Shown one piece after another: positions 11,752 to 22,250 of a stretch of 64,000 nucleotides of DNA (position 1 is its first letter; every line of letters begins with the position of its first letter). Position numbers and translations under genes: made by a program. The notes below the pieces were generated by a model, which saw only the letters and a list, made by a program, of their open reading frames with translations, did no database searches and had not been told where the DNA came from. This DNA comes from Lotus japonicus (Eukaryota; Streptophyta; Magnoliopsida; Fabales; Fabaceae): positions 33,237,158-33,301,157 of the forward strand of contig NC_080042.1 of assembly GCF_012489685.1 (NCBI RefSeq). The letters run 5' to 3'.

Positions 11752-14746
11752 AAGATTCTGCGAAGGCTGCCACTTTGCGTCCCAAAAACACCGTGCCTTG
11801 GTCCGTTGTAATGGACTCTGGCAATCCAAATCGATATACAATGTGGTTTTGTATGAACTCGATCACCGTTTCCTGTGTTACGTTTTGTAGTGGGATGGCT
11901 TCGACCCATTTAGTGAAATAGTCGACTGCCACAATGATATACTTGTGCTGCTTTGATGAAGCTGGGTGAATTTCGCCAATTAAGTCTATTGCCCATCCCC
12001 TAAAAGGCCATGGCTTGATAATAGAGTGCAATTCACTAGCTGGCACATGCTGGATTCCTGAGTGTTTTTGGCAATCTTGACAACCTTTTGCGTACTCGAT
12101 GCAATTTTTCATGATAGTTGGCCAATACAAACCTTGTCTAAATAGAATCCATTTCATTTTGGCCCCTGCTTGGTGAGCACCACACAGGCCATCGTGAGCA
12201 GCTGATACTGCTATAAATGCGTCGTCTTCGCTTAAGCATTTCAACAGTGTGCCGTCGACGTTCTTTTTGAACAACTCGTTGCCTAAAATGGTGTAACTTA
12301 GAGCTCTATACTTGACTTTTCTGTCAGTTGACCCCACTGGGTTCTGCAGGTATTCGACAATTGGCTTTCTCCAATCGTCAGGAATTAGATTATCAATGAC
12401 CATAATGTCGAGATCTGAAGGACTCAGTTTTTCTTTGATCTTGATTAACTCTGTTAACTTTAGTCTATCTATCATATACCCAGAAGCAATCTGCGCCAAT
12501 TCATTGGCTTCTTGGTTCTCTATTCTAGGAACATGTCCTATTCCAGCTTCTTCGAATTTAGCCAACAAATTGCTTGCTTTCACATAATATTTGGCTAGAT
12601 GCTCACTAACGCACTTGTATTCTTTGGTAAGCTGCTTTACTACCAACTCAGAATCCCCTTTCACGACGACATTCTTTGCCCCGAGAGCTAGCAAGATCTC
12701 GAGGCCTGATATCAGTGCCTCATACTCGACCTCATTGTTCGAGCAATTACTCTTGATCCTAAATTTGAATTTAGTGGGGATGCCCTGCGGGGACATGATA
12801 AACATCCCGATTCCAGTTCCATTCTTATGGCTGGAACCATCGAAATATAACTTCCAAGGCTGTATGCCCACATAGGTTATGATCTCTCTAGGCATGGTGT
12901 GATCTGCCAAGAAATCAGCAACCGCCTGCCCTTTAATCGCTTTTAATGGGGTGTAAGTTAATGAATATTCGGTTAGGGCCAAAGCCCATTTACCAATTCG
13001 ACTATGCAAGATTGGTTTGGATAACATGTGCTTTATTATATCATAATGAGAAAAAACCATTACATCGATTGGCTTTATATAATATTTCAACTTTACACAA
13101 GAGAAGTACAGGCATAGACACAATTTCTCGATCATAGTGTATCGAGTTTCTGCGCTATTTAACACCCTACTTAAATAAAATATGGCTCTTTCGTTGCCAT
13201 CTTCATCTTCCTAAGCCAGCATGCTCCCGATGGTTTCATCTGTGGCAGAAATATACAGCTTCATTGGCCTCCCCTTGATGGGTGGTACCATTACAGGTGG
13301 ATTGGACAAGTACTTCTTGAGTTCATCGAATGCCTTTTGGTGCTCTGCCTCCCAGCGGAACACATCTTCCTTTTTTAGTCGAAGAAGCGAAGAAAATGAC
13401 TTGGTCTTTTCACTGAGGTTGGTAATGAATCTCCTTAGGAAGTTAATCTTCCCTAATAACGATTGTAGTTGCTTCTTGCTGGTTGGTGGACTTGTGTCGA
13501 GAATGGCTTTAGCTTTATTTTTGTTGATCTCGATGCCCTTTTTGTGCACCACAAAACCCAAAAAATCACCTGCAATAACACCAAAAGCACATTTAAGGGG
13601 ATTCATCTTTAAGCCATATTTCCTCATCCTCTCAAAGGATTTCCTCAGATGAGATAAATGGTCATCCCTTGATGGGGACTTTACCACAATATCATCAATG
13701 TAAACCTGCATGAAAGTTTCAATAAAATCATGAAAAATGGTATTCATTACCCTTTGGTAGGTCGCGCCAGCGTTTTTCAATCCGAATTGCATGACCACCC
13801 ACTCGTATGTCCCTAAGGCACCAGGACATCGAAAAGCTGTTTTCGACACATCCTCTTCTGCTATGAAGATTTGATTGTAGCCTGAGTAACCATCCAACAA
13901 GCTTAAGTATTCATGACCAGCAGCTGAATCCACCATCATTTCAGCAATAGGCATGTGATACTCGTCTTTTGGAGTGGCAGCGTTAAGATCTCGAAAATCA
14001 ATGCAAACTCTCATCTTGCCGTTCTTTTTGATCACTGGACCCACGTTGGCTAACCAGTCCACATATCGAGCCGTTCTGATAAACTTACACCTAAGGAGCC
14101 TTTCAATTTCTTCCTTGATTTTTACCAACACATCTGGATGGAACCTCCTGGGTAATTGCTTGACTGGTTTCTTGTCTTCTTTGATGGGTAACTTCAATTC
14201 CACCAATTCTCGACTGAGGCCAGGCATTTCATCGTAATCCCAAGCGAAACAGTCTTTGAATTCCTTGAGTAATTTCACCATCTTATCCTTTAATTCTGGG
14301 TCAATAAGAGCACTGATGTATGTTGGCCTCTTTTCTGAGCCATCACCTAGGTCCACTTCTTCCAAAGGGTCTTGTGCTTCCATTTTCTTGGACATGTCGA
14401 CCACTGGCTTTTCGAAGCCTAATGGGCCGTCATCGTAGATGCAATCTAGCCTCAAATTGCAAAGGTCCTCGAATTCGCATTCATCGACACTCTGCTCGTT
14501 TTTCCTTATGCACGTGTTATCCTTCTGTGCTTTTGCCTCCTCCTGAGATGTCATTTCGACAGGAAGAATTGAGGCATTGGCTTCGTCAGTAGCCATTTCT
14601 TTGGCTATTCTTGCGGCCTCTAAGGCCGTCCTTATTCTGTTTTCGGCTGCGTAAGCCGAAATTCGAGCTAGGCTCGAATTAATCATCTTTAACCTCATTT
14701 TGCCACTCAGTTGTGGCATCCTTTTCTTCATCGCTGTGCCATCCAC
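11752..14746 (-). pseudogene. pol: Tat/Ogre-lineage Ty3/gypsy Pol (RT, RNase H, archaeal-type RNase H, integrase)
   Basis: On the minus strand from 14746 the frame enters RT (PRRFHPDVLVKIKEEIERLL; KMRVCIDFRDLNAATPKDEY; LLDGYSGYNQI), with active site VYIDDIVVKS. One in-frame TAG at 13211-13213 interrupts the connection/RNase H region. The same frame then continues (RAIFYLSRVLNSAETRYTM). Next is a second RNase H with LYFDGSSHKNGTGIGMFI, NNEVEYEAL and VKGDSELV, the archaeal-type domain that marks the Tat lineage. Integrase follows: CQDCQKH zinc pair, WAIDLIGEIHP, VDYFTKWVEAIP and ITTDQGTVF (first and second D). The third catalytic residue is lost in the gap. The frame overlaps gag-protease by 68 bp in a different frame. 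Apart from the stop and the gap it is well preserved. Confidence 0.92.
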
Positions 14747-17700
14747 TCATGGCATCAGGTTTATATGCTTCATTAAGGTTTAAACCCCTGATGGGATCCA
14801 ACGTCACCGAGTACTCCGAATACGGGTTGAAATATTGAGAGGCCACTGTGTCTAGAGGAGCAATTGTGGCTAAACTCTTTTCGAAATTTTTCTTGCTGAC
14901 GTAACCTGTCTCCGCTAAGTAGTAGCTCTGATCTGCTTGCACGTTCTCGACGACTCCATCTGCTTTCCAAATGGAAATACGTTGGTGCAGAGTTGAGGGC
15001 ACTGCCCCCACGCCGTGGATCCATTCTCTCCCCAATAGCAGGTTGTAGTTGGCTTTTGAGGGCACCACGATGAACAATGTGGAACGGGCCACCGTTCCTA
15101 CGGTTATGTTCATCATAATTGCTCCTAAAGAAGAACCTGTCTTCCCTTCATAGTCGGAAAGGACCATGTCGTGAGGGATTAAGTCTGCTTCAGTTTTGCC
15201 TAGCTTCTTGAGCATAAACTTAGGCATTAAATTGATCGTGGCCCCTCCGTCGACAAGAACTTTATTGACTCCTTTTTCGTCGACTTTGGCCCAAACGAAT
15301 AACGGCTTCAAGTGGCTTTTCATCTGCTCCGTTGGCCTCTGGAAAATAGCTCTTTCGTCTTCGACGGATCCTTTTTGCATCACGTAGTAGTACAAGGGGT
15401 TGTCATCTGGCTCCTCCTCGTCGTAGTAGTCTTCTTCATTCTCGGTGACCTCCGAGATCCTGTCGAATTCAGCGGGTAAGATAGACACTATGCAGATGAT
15501 GTTGAGATCTTCCCCATCGCTATCATCGAAATCGTCGAGCATGTCTTCATCCTCGTCCTCAGCCACATCTTTCCCTTTTTCTTTGGCCGGGTTTGGGGGC
15601 ACAACTGTTCCCTGTTTGATAGCATGGTCGAGCTGGTTGATGATTGACGTCACACTAGGTTCCTTGTGAGGGTTGTCTTCTGGCTTTATGTCCCATAATG
15701 AACGGAACTTGCCACCTCTTTCTCTCTCAGCTTTTCTTTTCCTCAGGAAACGTCTGAATTGAGTTCTAGTCATTTGCTCAGGAGCATAATAATTCCCAGA
15801 ACCATAGGAATAGTTCCGCGACACACGGGAATTGTTGATGTAAGATGACCCCTGGCCTAAGTCGATTTTCTGCCACTTGGGGTATGGTTTTGGTCTTGGG
15901 GGTGCTGGCCTAAACCATTGATTCTTTGGCAAACCAGCATCAGGGACATAAGTCTTGTCCTTGATTCTTGACCTCTGGCCTTTGTGGCCATCGAGTTCTT
16001 GATCCCTCTCAACCCACTCCTCGTGGGGATACTTCAACCTTCTAGACACAGGCATTTTGCTCTGGTAATGCCTCTTCATCTCAGAATCTTGATAGGCTTT
16101 AGCTGCTGACTTGTCGAAAACGGCACTACATCGAGGACAAAGCATGACCTCTTTCTCGCTATCTTTGCTTCGTGACAAAAACTCGACAAGAGTTTCCCCT
16201 GCCTTGGGGTAAACCTCCTCTAGTCTCACCTCTTTCACGACGTCTGGTTCTTCGACAGCCGTGTTTTCCTCCTTTGCCTCCTCGAGTGTCAGGCCCAGAT
16301 TCAGCTTCTCAGAAATGTCAACCATGCCAATGTAGAAAGGTTCCACGTAGTTGGCTTCAGCTACCTGCAGTGGGTCGGAGTCAATCTTCATTTGGCTTTT
16401 GGCTTTTTCGTCATACTTGAGCCTTCCCGAGTCCAATGCCCCCTGCACAAGATCCCTGAAACGAACACATTGTGAGGTCCAATGACCAAAAAAGTTGTGA
16501 TATTTGCAATATTTCTTCCCCTTCCTTTGTTCAGGAGAAGGAAGTTTTTGGTCTTTAGGGACCACAAGCAAACCATCAGACACAAGTATATCATAAATTG
16601 CATCACATTTGGTCACATCAAAAGTATAAGTATTCACAGCAGGAATCGTGTTCTTGGGGTTTTCCTCCCCAAGTTTGTTTTCACGTGGTTTCAATGCTTT
16701 ACAAACATAAGGATCCCCTGGCTGAAGTTCAGCCAGATTGACATCATTTAAATCGACGTCTGCAGGGACTTCTCGATAGACACATGGATTTTGACATACT
16801 GAATCCGCGTCTATGTACGCTACCTTCTCCTTCTTTGGCCACTTAGTAGTCTTGGCCCTTTCCTCGGACTTTTCGGCCTTTAGTAATTCGATGTGCCTCA
16901 CTCTATCTGCGAGTAAAGACATATCTCGAATATACTGAGTGTCGATTTTCTTTCTAATGGAATACTCTAGACCACCAGCGGCTAAGACAACTAGCTCGTG
17001 TTCAGGGACATGGGTGAAACATCGAGATTTAAGCATCCTAAACCTGTTTAGGTAATCATCAATAGACTCTGCTGGCTTTCTTTTAACACTAGCCAGATCC
17101 TTCAAACTTACTTTGCACTCTCCCCTAAAGAACTGTTCATGGAAAATTCTTTCCAACTGAGCCCATGTATGGACTGACCTAGGAGCGAGGGTGGTGAACC
17201 AGGAAAATGCATTCTTGGTTAAAGAACTCGGGAAGTACTTCATTTTTAAATTTTCATTGATGGCTAGGTCTCCTGCTTCGATTTGGTACCTGGCTATGTG
17301 TTCTACAATGGACTCTCCTGAATCCCCCGAGAACTTAGTGAATTTGGGGACCTTCCAGCCTCGAGGAAGTTCTGATTCGAGAACCTCCTCTGTAAAGGCT
17401 GACACAAAATGGGGTCTATTCGCGAAATCCACGTTGAAACCATGTTGGTTCAACAGTTGCTCCACCACAGCAGTAACATTTTGTTGCCCCCCAGCGTTCT
17501 GGTGTCGAATTCTTTCTAGCACACCATCAGCGTGTTCTTCCCTGTTTACCATATATACATTTTGCAATGGCGGCTGCACTGCCTCGTACAAAGGGTTTGC
17601 CCTCATCTCTTGGTGTTGCGGCACCTGATAGCGCACAGGGGCAGGGACATGGTTAGGCAACGGGATTTGGTTAATCCCTGGCGCCGATTGGATCTCGACT

Positions 17701-18311
17701 GGTGCCCCCAGGGCTGTCGCCAAACGATCCATCTGTCGTGCCAAATGCTGATTGTTGGCATTATTATTTTGGAGCACAGGGTTGATTAGCTCACCTATCT
17801 GTCGAGATAACATGTTAACCATTTCATGGTTACTATCATCTACTTGCTGCCTAATGGCTTGAAGTGAACCAGTGTTCATACCTGTAGATAAATAAATTTG
17901 TGAACTAGATCCAGGAATAGAAGGGCTAACTCGACTCCCCAAATTTAGCATTGTTCCATTTGCCCCAAAAGGGGGTATGCCGAATGGAGGAACATTTTCA
18001 GGGAATGTCGAATACGTGCCTTGTATGCCTTGCATCATAGACGTAGGCATACCATAAGGCATGTTTTCCCTCGTAACTGTTGGAACAATTTGTGCCTGTA
18101 CTGATGTAGATACAGGCATTTCTGCAACTGCAGAAATTGCTACATTCTGGGTTGGCATAGTGGTGCCATGCCCCATTCCAGTAGACACTTCTTCATTAAT
18201 ATTACCACTACTTCCCCCGGGACTACCCTGATTGCCCACGTTAGACCCTTGGGGGGAAGTCCTCCCTCGATTGCTTGCCATACTTATAGTCTTACCACTT
18301 CTCAGGTGCAT
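14679..18311 (-). CDS. gag-pro: Gag-protease polyprotein of the Tat-lineage element
   Basis: This open frame of about 1210 codons is read from the ATG giving MHLRSGKTISMASNRG, the usual kind of gag start in this lineage; a further in-frame ATG exists at 18368. The N-terminus is low-complexity, Gly/Ser/Met-rich. The gag core has VPKFTKFSGDSGESIVEHI, LAPRSVHTWAQLERIFHEQF and YLNRFRMLKSRCF. Cysteine/histidine clusters follow (YCKYHNFFGHWTSQC; MLCPRCSAVF), then a tyrosine-rich and an acidic stretch. A retropepsin-type protease sits at roughly residue 1,000 onward, with VLVDGGATINLMP (a DGG variant of the usual DSG/DTG, common in Tat elements) and NLLLGREWIHGVGA. It lies about 95 bp downstream of the PBS. 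The frame is complete, so this element was probably active recently. Confidence 0.92.
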   Translation of the reverse strand: MHLRSGKTISMASNRGRTSPQGSNVGNQGSPGGSSGNINEEVSTGMGHGTTMPTQNVAISAVAEMPVSTSVQAQIVPTVTRENMPYGMPTSMMQGIQGTYSTFPENVPPFGIPPFGANGTMLNLGSRVSPSIPGSSSQIYLSTGMNTGSLQAIRQQVDDSNHEMVNMLSRQIGELINPVLQNNNANNQHLARQMDRLATALGAPVEIQSAPGINQIPLPNHVPAPVRYQVPQHQEMRANPLYEAVQPPLQNVYMVNREEHADGVLERIRHQNAGGQQNVTAVVEQLLNQHGFNVDFANRPHFVSAFTEEVLESELPRGWKVPKFTKFSGDSGESIVEHIARYQIEAGDLAINENLKMKYFPSSLTKNAFSWFTTLAPRSVHTWAQLERIFHEQFFRGECKVSLKDLASVKRKPAESIDDYLNRFRMLKSRCFTHVPEHELVVLAAGGLEYSIRKKIDTQYIRDMSLLADRVRHIELLKAEKSEERAKTTKWPKKEKVAYIDADSVCQNPCVYREVPADVDLNDVNLAELQPGDPYVCKALKPRENKLGEENPKNTIPAVNTYTFDVTKCDAIYDILVSDGLLVVPKDQKLPSPEQRKGKKYCKYHNFFGHWTSQCVRFRDLVQGALDSGRLKYDEKAKSQMKIDSDPLQVAEANYVEPFYIGMVDISEKLNLGLTLEEAKEENTAVEEPDVVKEVRLEEVYPKAGETLVEFLSRSKDSEKEVMLCPRCSAVFDKSAAKAYQDSEMKRHYQSKMPVSRRLKYPHEEWVERDQELDGHKGQRSRIKDKTYVPDAGLPKNQWFRPAPPRPKPYPKWQKIDLGQGSSYINNSRVSRNYSYGSGNYYAPEQMTRTQFRRFLRKRKAERERGGKFRSLWDIKPEDNPHKEPSVTSIINQLDHAIKQGTVVPPNPAKEKGKDVAEDEDEDMLDDFDDSDGEDLNIICIVSILPAEFDRISEVTENEEDYYDEEEPDDNPLYYYVMQKGSVEDERAIFQRPTEQMKSHLKPLFVWAKVDEKGVNKVLVDGGATINLMPKFMLKKLGKTEADLIPHDMVLSDYEGKTGSSLGAIMMNITVGTVARSTLFIVVPSKANYNLLLGREWIHGVGAVPSTLHQRISIWKADGVVENVQADQSYYLAETGYVSKKNFEKSLATIAPLDTVASQYFNPYSEYSVTLDPIRGLNLNEAYKPDAMSGWHSDEEKDATTEWQNEVKDD

Positions 18312-18406
18312 ATAAATCACAATCAAGGCAAGTAGCAAATACCAAATAGCATGCAGCAAACAAAACACACAAAACGCTTCTGTAAAACTTAGTTTTCACA
18401 AAAATG

Positions 18407-18425
18407 GTCCCACTGGGCGTGCCAA
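18407..18425 (-). other. Primer-binding site candidate of the Tat element
   Basis: On the minus strand TTGGCACGCCCAGTGGGAC follows the LTR end (TGTAAACA) after a single A. It starts with TGG as a tRNA 3'-CCA complement should. I do not assign the tRNA. Confidence 0.7.
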
Positions 18426-18792
18426 TTTGTTTACACTGATTTTTGGTAAACAAATATCCTCTTAGTTCGACTAAAGGAAGTTTAGATTTCAGGGTCCTTT
18501 TGAGAAAACGCTTTGCCAAAGTGTTGTGTGTACATGAATGTGTTTTCGACAATAACAAGCAGCTCAGATGAAACTGGAATTTATTGAATACGAGTCGATT
18601 ACAAAACAGTCAAACAAACTAAAATAACATGAAAACTACATGAACTGCAGATTTCGACAAACAAACTGCACAAAAGAACTGGAAATCAACAAGCTGAAAT
18701 GCAGGGAAACTAAAGTGTTGGTTCTGCAACGTACTCCTTCATCATCACGTTTTGCTCCTTGAGTCTCATTGATGCGGACATTAGAGCTTTCT

Positions 18793-19548
18793 TGATAGAG
18801 ATCGGACCAGCCCATTCATAGACTCTTTTCCAAGGAATAGGATGTCCAATTACAAGGTCCAAGCCTAAAGGAATGAATCAAGCTTTGCAAGGATTTTTCC
18901 TTCAAATTAAGAATGATGGTTGGGCCCAACATGAAGGCAGATTTGTCAAGAGCCCAATCTCCATGTTAAAGATGCATTCATGAGCTGAAATTATACAAAT
19001 TAGAGACTAATAATTATTGGACCTTCATAACTACAAAATAAGTCCAATATTTTTATTCTCTTTTGAATTTTCGTATTTAATTGAGGGGTGAATTTTCTGA
19101 TGACATTTTGTATTCCCCCTAGTTGGTTTTTAATGTCTTTTATGAGCCTTTGACTCATCTTTAGGAATAGTGGGTTTTTACTCAAGTTTCCAATGCTAGT
19201 GGAGCTATAAATCTCTAGTGGAGTCTATTAAATGTTAGTGGGAGCATTATTACTTATTGGAAAGAGTAGCATCCCACTTAGCCTATAAATAGGGACTCAA
19301 TGTATGGAACAAAGCAGTTTTTGAATCTGAATGATATTGAGTTTTCTCATATTGTGAGAGCTTCCCATTTGTTCTTGGGTTAAGAACTAAACTTGATAAC
19401 TTTGGTTCTACCGGCAGGTCGCGGTTAGGGTCAAGTTCCCCTTTATCTTTGATAACTTTGGTTCTACCGGCAGGTCGCGGTTAGGGTCAAGTTCCTATCT
19501 TTTGTCCCCGGTTTTCAAGACGATCCTATGTGTTCCCAAATCATATCA
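18793..19548 (+). repeat. 5' LTR of the non-autonomous element
   Basis: 756 bp. It includes TATAAATAGGGAC (around 19284) as a probable TATA box. It also includes a 56-bp unit repeated almost twice in tandem near the 3' end (about 19393-19500; landmark TTCTACCGGCAGGTCGCGG). The 3' LTR has the same length and, wherever I compared it, the same sequence. Confidence 0.93.
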
Positions 19549-19550
19549 TT

Positions 19551-19562
19551 TGGTATCAGAGC
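19551..19562 (+). other. Primer-binding site of the non-autonomous element
   Basis: TGGTATCAGAGC starts two bases after the LTR end, matching initiator methionine tRNA. Confidence 0.9.
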
Positions 19563-20250
19563 TTAGGCTCTTGAAAACCAGGTTTCTTTTCTCCATTTTG
19601 TTTTTATTTTTTCGTTTTTTTTTGTTGTTCTCATCCTATATATAAAAAAAAAAACAGCCTACTCATATTATCCTTTCCCTTGTCTTCTCATCATCTTTTT
19701 TTGAAGTTTTCGTGTGTTCCTTCATTCTTTTTGTCTTTTGTGATTTGCATTCTGCTGGAAAAAAAAAGTGCAAAAAAAAAAAGAAAAGAAAAGAAGTGTT
19801 CAGGTCCAAAAGCACAAAAAAAAAAAGAAAAAAAAAGTATTACAAAAAAAAAAGAAAAAAAAAAAAGAGTTGTGACCTGAAGAATTTAAGTGTGTTTCTT
19901 TCCAGCAATCAAAAAAAAAAAAAAAAACCTCAGCGATTGTTCTCGTTTTCTATTTATCTTAAAAAAAAAAATTAGTGTGTCCTTCCTAATCTCTCATTTT
20001 CCTTAAATCACTGAAGTTATCATCTTCATACTCTAGCTGTTCCTTGTTGTGTAGAACCATCCTAAAGTTCTTAATTTAAGAGCTCATAAGGTGAAGCTGA
20101 GTGGTAAAAGGCAAGAGTTGTGAGATCATTAGAGAAAAAAAAAAGCCAAATATTGAGCGAAACACGAGTGATTAAAATGTTTTGAGCGTAAACACGTGAG
20201 ATTGTGTGAGTGAGGATTTTATTACTTACTATTTCTTGCAGCACTTAATC
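19563..20250 (+). other. Leader of the non-autonomous element with A-rich tracts
   Basis: No gene is recognised in this 690-bp stretch. From 19755 to 19965 it is a series of poly-A runs broken by G, C or T; any lysine-rich reading frame there is a composition artefact. A splice-acceptor-like TATTTCTTGCAG lies just before the ORF start, so the leader might be spliced. Confidence 0.6.
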
Positions 20251-21354
20251 ATGAGTAGAGGAGGAAAAGAAGAACTTGATCTCAAATTTTTGGCAAAAGT
20301 TTTTCAAGAACAATTTGATGCCTTGAATAGGAGATTGGATGATTTAACACATTCATCAAGGTCTGGGATCCCTCCTAGGCGAAACAATAAAGAAGAGGAG
20401 TCTTCATATGGAAGATATTCTGGGAGGCATGAAGGGGAAAGAGGGAGAGAGCATGAGGGAGAAATAAGGAATGATAGAAATGAGAAATTGGAAAAGAGAG
20501 AAAGTGAAAAGAAAGAGGAGTTGAGAGAAAAAGAAATGAGAAATGAAAAGAAAGAAGAGTTGAGAGAAAAAGAAATGAGAAGTGAAAAGAAAGAAGAATT
20601 GATAGAAAAAGAAGTTGATAGTGAAAAGAATGAGGAATTGAGAAAAAAAGAAAAGGATTGTGAAAAAAATAGCAGTGATGGTCAAGTGTTTTCTTGTCAA
20701 GAAATAACCTTGATTTCCAATGATTCTAATAACTTTTCTTTGTCTAGTGGTGTTGAACATATTCTGCAGGATCAAGATCCATGTGATTTTACATCACCAT
20801 TAAGAACTAGGAAACAGATTGGTCTAATCCCAAGTGCACCATTAGTTGTGAAGCCAACAATTTTGAGCAATCCTCAAGAGACCGAGCAGGGAGTAGTTAC
20901 TTTGTTTGATTCAAGTGTTGTGGTTGTTCCTAATGATTTACATGAAAATTTGATACACATGAAGAATTCTTCTGATTTACATGTTAATGTGCATACGTTG
21001 ACTAATTCATTTTCACATGATGATTTGCATAACAAGGATGTTCTGAACATGCATAAATCTTCACCTGATTTTGATTGTAACTCTACTTGGAATAATTCTA
21101 AACAAGCTGAATGTGCCATGGGTAGAGAACTTGAGACTAATGGTTCCAATTGTGATTTCATGCTCAAATACAAGTTGTACTATCTTGATCAATATGGCTT
21201 CTTGAAAGGTGTTTGGCATGTTGATCATGGTGGTTTCTTATATGATGAATATGATTCCTTACTTGAATGGCTAGCATGCTTAAGATTAGTCTTCGATCCC
21301 GGAGGCTTAATTCGGTTTTGTGCAGTAGAGAGTTTTTCAACTTTTTTTTTTTAA
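20251..21354 (+). CDS. Charged ORF of the non-autonomous element, unknown function (gag-like start)
   Basis: A 367-residue frame starts at MSRGGKEELDLKFLAKVF; the ATG at 20206 is in frame but less likely. Residues ~1-40 (FQEQFDALNRRLDDLTHS) resemble the coiled start of gypsy gag proteins. Then comes an extremely charged Lys/Glu/Arg section with imperfect repeats of about 13 residues (KKEELREKEMR, three to four copies). The middle repeats a DLH motif (NDLHEN, SDLHVN, DDLHNK). The last 60 residues are aromatic-rich (YYLDQYGFLKGVWHVDHGG). No zinc knuckle, protease or polymerase motif is present. The frame is intact in a very young insertion, so it may be expressed; I cannot name it. Confidence 0.6.
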   Translation: MSRGGKEELDLKFLAKVFQEQFDALNRRLDDLTHSSRSGIPPRRNNKEEESSYGRYSGRHEGERGREHEGEIRNDRNEKLEKRESEKKEELREKEMRNEKKEELREKEMRSEKKEELIEKEVDSEKNEELRKKEKDCEKNSSDGQVFSCQEITLISNDSNNFSLSSGVEHILQDQDPCDFTSPLRTRKQIGLIPSAPLVVKPTILSNPQETEQGVVTLFDSSVVVVPNDLHENLIHMKNSSDLHVNVHTLTNSFSHDDLHNKDVLNMHKSSPDFDCNSTWNNSKQAECAMGRELETNGSNCDFMLKYKLYYLDQYGFLKGVWHVDHGGFLYDEYDSLLEWLACLRLVFDPGGLIRFCAVESFSTFFF

Positions 21355-21412
21355 CTAATTATTGTTGTTCCTTTGACCAGGTTATGAGTTTGATTCGAGG
21401 ACGAATCATCTC

Positions 21413-21426
21413 GAAGAGGGAGGGAA
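21413..21426 (+). other. Polypurine tract of the non-autonomous element
   Basis: GAAGAGGGAGGGAA directly precedes the 3' LTR, the expected priming site for plus-strand DNA. Confidence 0.85.
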
Positions 21427-22182
21427 TGATAGAGATCGGACCAGCCCATTCATAGACTCTTTTCCAAGGAATAGGATGTCCAATTACAAGGTCCAAGCCT
21501 AAAGGAATGAATCAAGCTTTGCAAGGATTTTTCCTTCAAATTAAGAATGATGGTTGGGCCCAACATGAAGGCAGATTTGTCAAGAGCCCAATCTCCATGT
21601 TAAAGATGCATTCATGAGCTGAAATTATACAAATTAGAGACTAATAATTATTGGACCTTCATAACTACAAAATAAGTCCAATATTTTTATTCTCTTTTGA
21701 ATTTTCGTATTTAATTGAGGGGTGAATTTTCTGATGACATTTTGTATTCCCCCTAGTTGGTTTTTAATGTCTTTTATGAGCCTTTGACTCATCTTTAGGA
21801 ATAGTGGGTTTTTACTCAAGTTTCCAATGCTAGTGGAGCTATAAATCTCTAGTGGAGTCTATTAAATGTTAGTGGGAGCATTATTACTTATTGGAAAGAG
21901 TAGCATCCCACTTAGCCTATAAATAGGGACTCAATGTATGGAACAAAGCAGTTTTTGAATCTGAATGATATTGAGTTTTCTCATATTGTGAGAGCTTCCC
22001 ATTTGTTCTTGGGTTAAGAACTAAACTTGATAACTTTGGTTCTACCGGCAGGTCGCGGTTAGGGTCAAGTTCCCCTTTATCTTTGATAACTTTGGTTCTA
22101 CCGGCAGGTCGCGGTTAGGGTCAAGTTCCTATCTTTTGTCCCCGGTTTTCAAGACGATCCTATGTGTTCCCAAATCATATCA
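21427..22182 (+). repeat. 3' LTR of the non-autonomous element
   Basis: 756-bp direct copy of 18793-19548, including the 56-bp tandem unit. It is followed at once by the TTTCT target duplication. Confidence 0.93.
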
Positions 22183-22236
22183 TTTCTGGTGAATTTTTCA
22201 GAGTTTCAGTTGCCAACCTCTTTTCTGAATCAGATT

Positions 22237-22250
22237 TTCCTATTTATAGA
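22237..22250 (-). promoter_or_regulatory. TATA box of the Tat LTR
   Basis: The minus strand reads TCTATAAATAGG here, a strong plant TATA box in the upstream half of the LTR. It now lies on the far side of the 3.4-kb insertion from the gag gene, so normal transcription of the Tat element should be disturbed. Confidence 0.65.

Larger units (their letters stand above)
18793..22182 (+). mobile_element. Young non-autonomous LTR retrotransposon, 3390 bp, with TTTCT target duplication
   Basis: Two 756-bp direct LTRs (18793-19548 and 21427-22182) begin TGATAGAGATCGG and end AAATCATATCA. TTTCT occurs at 18788-18792 and 22183-22187. The internal 1878 bp hold a tRNA-iMet-type PBS, A-rich low-complexity tracts, one 367-codon ORF and a polypurine tract. 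No protease, RT, RNase H or integrase is present, so it must be mobilised in trans. The 3' internal end (TTTGATTCGAGGACGAATC) resembles the tail of plant Ty3/gypsy elements, which suggests but does not prove a gypsy source. Orientation comes from the PBS and the polypurine tract. Confidence 0.93.

Noticed and set aside
11442..11921. Open frame running through the N gap on the plus strand
   Set aside because: It joins ORF3 debris on the left to the antisense of Tat integrase on the right and exists only because N codons are not stops.
11609..13165. Integrase reading extended leftwards past the gap
   Set aside because: Only 11752 onward is integrase; the part left of the gap is antisense of another element's ORF3.
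19680..19975. Two lysine-rich frames
   Set aside because: They come from poly-A/AAG runs in the leader of the non-autonomous element and have no domain.
20404..20775. Phe/Ile-rich frame on the minus strand
   Set aside because: Shadow of the Lys/Glu-rich repeats of the plus-strand ORF.
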